NCBI GenBank assembly: GCA_030265685.1
Contig: JAJDGO010000016.1
Span: forward strand, 1-34,109
Direction: 5' to 3'
Origin: Bacteroidales bacterium OttesenSCG-928-M11
GTDB taxonomy: Bacteria; Bacteroidota; Bacteroidia; Bacteroidales; Azobacteroidaceae
DNA length: 34,109 nt
Below the pieces are notes generated by a model that searched no databases, had not been told where the DNA came from, and saw only the letters and a list, made by a program, of their open reading frames with translations. The first letter of the stretch is position 1. Each line of letters starts with the position of its first letter. Position numbers and translations under genes: made by a program. This document shows positions 32,514 to 34,109 of this stretch, one piece after another.

Positions 32514-32593
32514 TTATGGTAAAACTTTGACCAAGTTCTAGTAGAACTTTACCCAAGTTATACAACAACTTTGTTCCGGTTATACTATATTCT
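32511..32593. repeat. Array of 17-bp palindromes at an exact 22-bp period (locus 2)
   Basis: Three intact AAGTT-N7-AACTT units lie at 32511-32527, 32533-32549 and 32555-32571. A decayed fourth (CGGTT-N7-ATTCT) holds the phase at 32577-32593. Inner 7-mers are ATGGTAA, CTAGTAG, ATACAAC and ATACTAT; spacers are TGACC, TACCC and TGTTC. The second unit is a perfect palindrome of 8-bp arms around one G. Period, arm sequence and pyrimidine-rich spacers match locus 1 at 9391-9473, although the flanks are unrelated. Confidence 0.93.
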
Positions 32594-32813
32594 CAAAAAA
32601 CGCCACAAATATTACAACCCAAAACTTGTTTATTAAGATTTATTTACTTAATATTGTGGCTGGTAATCAAAACACACAAGAGCCATACGATTTTTTTCTT
32701 TTTGAAAAACAAAATAATTTATCTAACAAGTAGCGCTGTCGAAAGGAGCAGCAAAAGGGAAAACTATTTATTAATAAGATTAAATTGCAGTTGATATATT
32801 TAATTTTACAGTC

Positions 32814-34109
32814 ATGAAACCAATAAAACTAATACTTGTTATTTTATTTCTTATTTCATTTGGAATAAATGCTCAGCAAATATATCTTGATCCTAATTTT
32901 GGGAAAGAAGGAGTTGCTGTTTTTGGAGGCATTGATGTCTATTCAATGGAAACTGATCAGGATGGAAATGTTTTTGCGGTGGGTTATTTCTTGGAAAATA
33001 CAGATGACTATCGGCATTATGGAAAAAAGGTCGTCGTATTAAAAATAGACTCTCAAGGAAATTTAGACAAAAATTTTGGCAGTGACGGGATTGTAATTAC
33101 AGAAGTAGAGTTCGAATTGCTTCGACCCAGTTTGATAACAAGGCAACCAGATAGTAAAATTATTGTAGCAAGCCAATGTAAGGGTAATTTATGTAATTTA
33201 GCTCTTCTACGTTATCTTCCTAATGGTAACTTGGATGATTCGTTTGGCAAAAATGGGATCTCGATTATTAATTCGAACAGTCATTGGATCGATGGATTTT
33301 CTTTATTACCATTGGCTGATAACTCTCTTTTTATTAATGCTTCGTTTGGAGACGAAGACGGTTACTCTTATCCGGCGATTGCTAAGATAAAAGAAAACGG
33401 ATCTTTGGATGAGAGTTTTCAAGACAAAGGTATTCTGTATATAAAATCAATGTCAGGCTCAAAACTCTGCTCGAAAATCTTATCCTTATCCGATGGGAAT
33501 TTTTTAGGGTTATTAGCTTCCTGCAAAAGCCTTATTGGAGGCGCCGATTATTATTACTTAAAATTTGACCACAAAGGTGATTTAGATAATACTTTTGGGA
33601 ATAACGGAATTTTGAAAGAATCTTGTAAGGATGAAACAGTTTCAACATATTACACCACAGCTTTTGAACAACAAGACGGGAAGATTATTATTGGTAGCCC
33701 TTCTGTTAGTTACAAACGACTCCATTCTGACGGAGTATTAGACGAAAGTTTTAACGCAGACAAGGTTTCTGGACGAGATATAATCTCTCAATCTGATGGA
33801 AAATTATTATTTGTCGGGCCATACTTAAAATCTACTATTCGAGTCATTCGAGTAACCAATAATGGTTCTATTGATTTCGATATATCTACTCCTAAGTTAG
33901 TTGGTGATTATTATTATTTCAAATTTATCAATGATAGAAGTTTTATTGCAAGTGGAGTTGATAAAGATAAGAATCTTGTTTTTACGAAAGTAATCATTGA
34001 TCCCGATGCTACTCTCATTCCAGATATAAACAATGAAGAATCAATTTCTGTTACTCAAGAATCAGAAAATATTTCTGTTCGATCCGAATCTCCTATTCAA
34101 TTGATTCAG
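32814..34109 (+). CDS. Secreted delta-60-repeat protein, T9SS cargo, 3' end outside window
   Basis: The 432 codons run open to the window edge. A signal peptide (MKPIKLILVILFLISFGINA, then QQ) is followed by repeats of the delta-60 type. Their motif LDxxFGxxG appears at residues 25 (LDPNFGKEG), 84 (LDKNFGSDG), 140 (LDDSFGKNG), 198 (LDESFQDKG), 257 (LDNTFGNNG) and 309 (LDESFNADK), spaced 52-59 residues. The companion strand DGKIIIG or DGKLLFVG lies about 20 residues before the next motif. Such repeats probably build a beta-propeller. The last visible stretch, ESENISVRSESPIQLIQ, looks like the start of a type A T9SS sorting domain. Export to the surface is inferred. The ligand is unknown. Confidence 0.8.
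   Translation, partial: MKPIKLILVILFLISFGINAQQIYLDPNFGKEGVAVFGGIDVYSMETDQDGNVFAVGYFLENTDDYRHYGKKVVVLKIDSQGNLDKNFGSDGIVITEVEFELLRPSLITRQPDSKIIVASQCKGNLCNLALLRYLPNGNLDDSFGKNGISIINSNSHWIDGFSLLPLADNSLFINASFGDEDGYSYPAIAKIKENGSLDESFQDKGILYIKSMSGSKLCSKILSLSDGNFLGLLASCKSLIGGADYYYLKFDHKGDLDNTFGNNGILKESCKDETVSTYYTTAFEQQDGKIIIGSPSVSYKRLHSDGVLDESFNADKVSGRDIISQSDGKLLFVGPYLKSTIRVIRVTNNGSIDFDISTPKLVGDYYYFKFINDRSFIASGVDKDKNLVFTKVIIDPDATLIPDINNEESISVTQESENISVRSESPIQLIQ

Larger units (their letters stand above)
32374..32813. other. 440-bp gene-free region after prfC
   Basis: No credible coding frame is visible. It contains a long palindrome at 32482-32513, the second AAGTT-N7-AACTT array (32511-32593), and a pair of distant arms, GCCACAAATATT (32602-32613) and AATATTGTGGC (32650-32660). 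The arms match except for one bulged base and could close a hairpin with a 36-nt loop. No clear rho-independent terminator for prfC is visible. Upstream of the last gene, TAATTTTA near 32800 is one base from a -7 box. Confidence 0.6.

Noticed and set aside
32511-32593. A short CRISPR array
   Set aside because: The conserved part is only two 5-bp arms, the 5-bp spacers are far too short, and no cas gene is present.

Overview
The window reads as chromosomal DNA of a member of the Bacteroidales (phylum Bacteroidota), AT-rich. The evidence is a complete SusC/SusD pair, Bacteroidetes lipoprotein signals, two proteins with type IX secretion (T9SS) features, many -7 boxes of the Bacteroidetes form TAnnTTTG with TTG/TTTG about 19-20 bp upstream, and little sign of Shine-Dalgarno sequences. 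T9SS cargo together with a glycogen cluster suggests Dysgonomonas or a related family rather than Bacteroides proper. That placement is inference.

Layout. (1) 1-286: 5' part of a rhomboid protease gene leaving the window on the minus strand, apparently frameshifted. (2) 402-5052: a three-gene glycogen cluster on the plus strand (GH133-type debranching enzyme, GT-B glycogen synthase-like transferase, GH57 protein), closed by a strong bidirectional terminator. (3) 5121-9375: a membrane-anchored AsmA-like protein (minus), then an overlapping plus-strand pair, a DUF1080 lipoprotein with a degenerate PHP-like domain and a GH3/JAR1-family adenylating enzyme. (4) 9598-14898: a minus-strand housekeeping run, rpe, comEC, a DHH phosphoesterase, a DUF4827 lipoprotein and glmM. 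(5) 15040-24304: a minus-strand nutrient-uptake locus, SusC, SusD, an HExxH lipoprotein, a DUF4302 lipoprotein and a BACON-like T9SS cargo protein, with no glycoside hydrolase and no regulator beside it. (6) 24486-27256: yraN, then a plus-strand run of a small basic protein, a cyclophilin lipoprotein, tadA and an SDR epimerase. (7) 27285-29065: an ECF sigma factor translationally coupled to a protein with a cytoplasmic head, one transmembrane helix and a C-terminal outer-membrane barrel, matching the dual-membrane-spanning anti-sigma (Dma) layout. (8) 29120-32373: a metallo-beta-lactamase-fold enzyme divergent from rfbD-prfC. (9) 32374-34109: a 440-bp gene-free region and the start of a delta-60-repeat secreted protein.

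The most unusual signal is non-coding. Two intergenic regions 23 kb apart (9391-9473 and 32511-32593) carry arrays of a 17-bp palindrome, AAGTTnTAnTAnAACTT, at an exact 22-bp period. Other points of note are Asn in place of the expected catalytic Asp in the GH57 protein, loss of both histidines of the PHP metal motif, the sigma/anti-sigma pair with a candidate autoregulated promoter, and the probable rhomboid frameshift.
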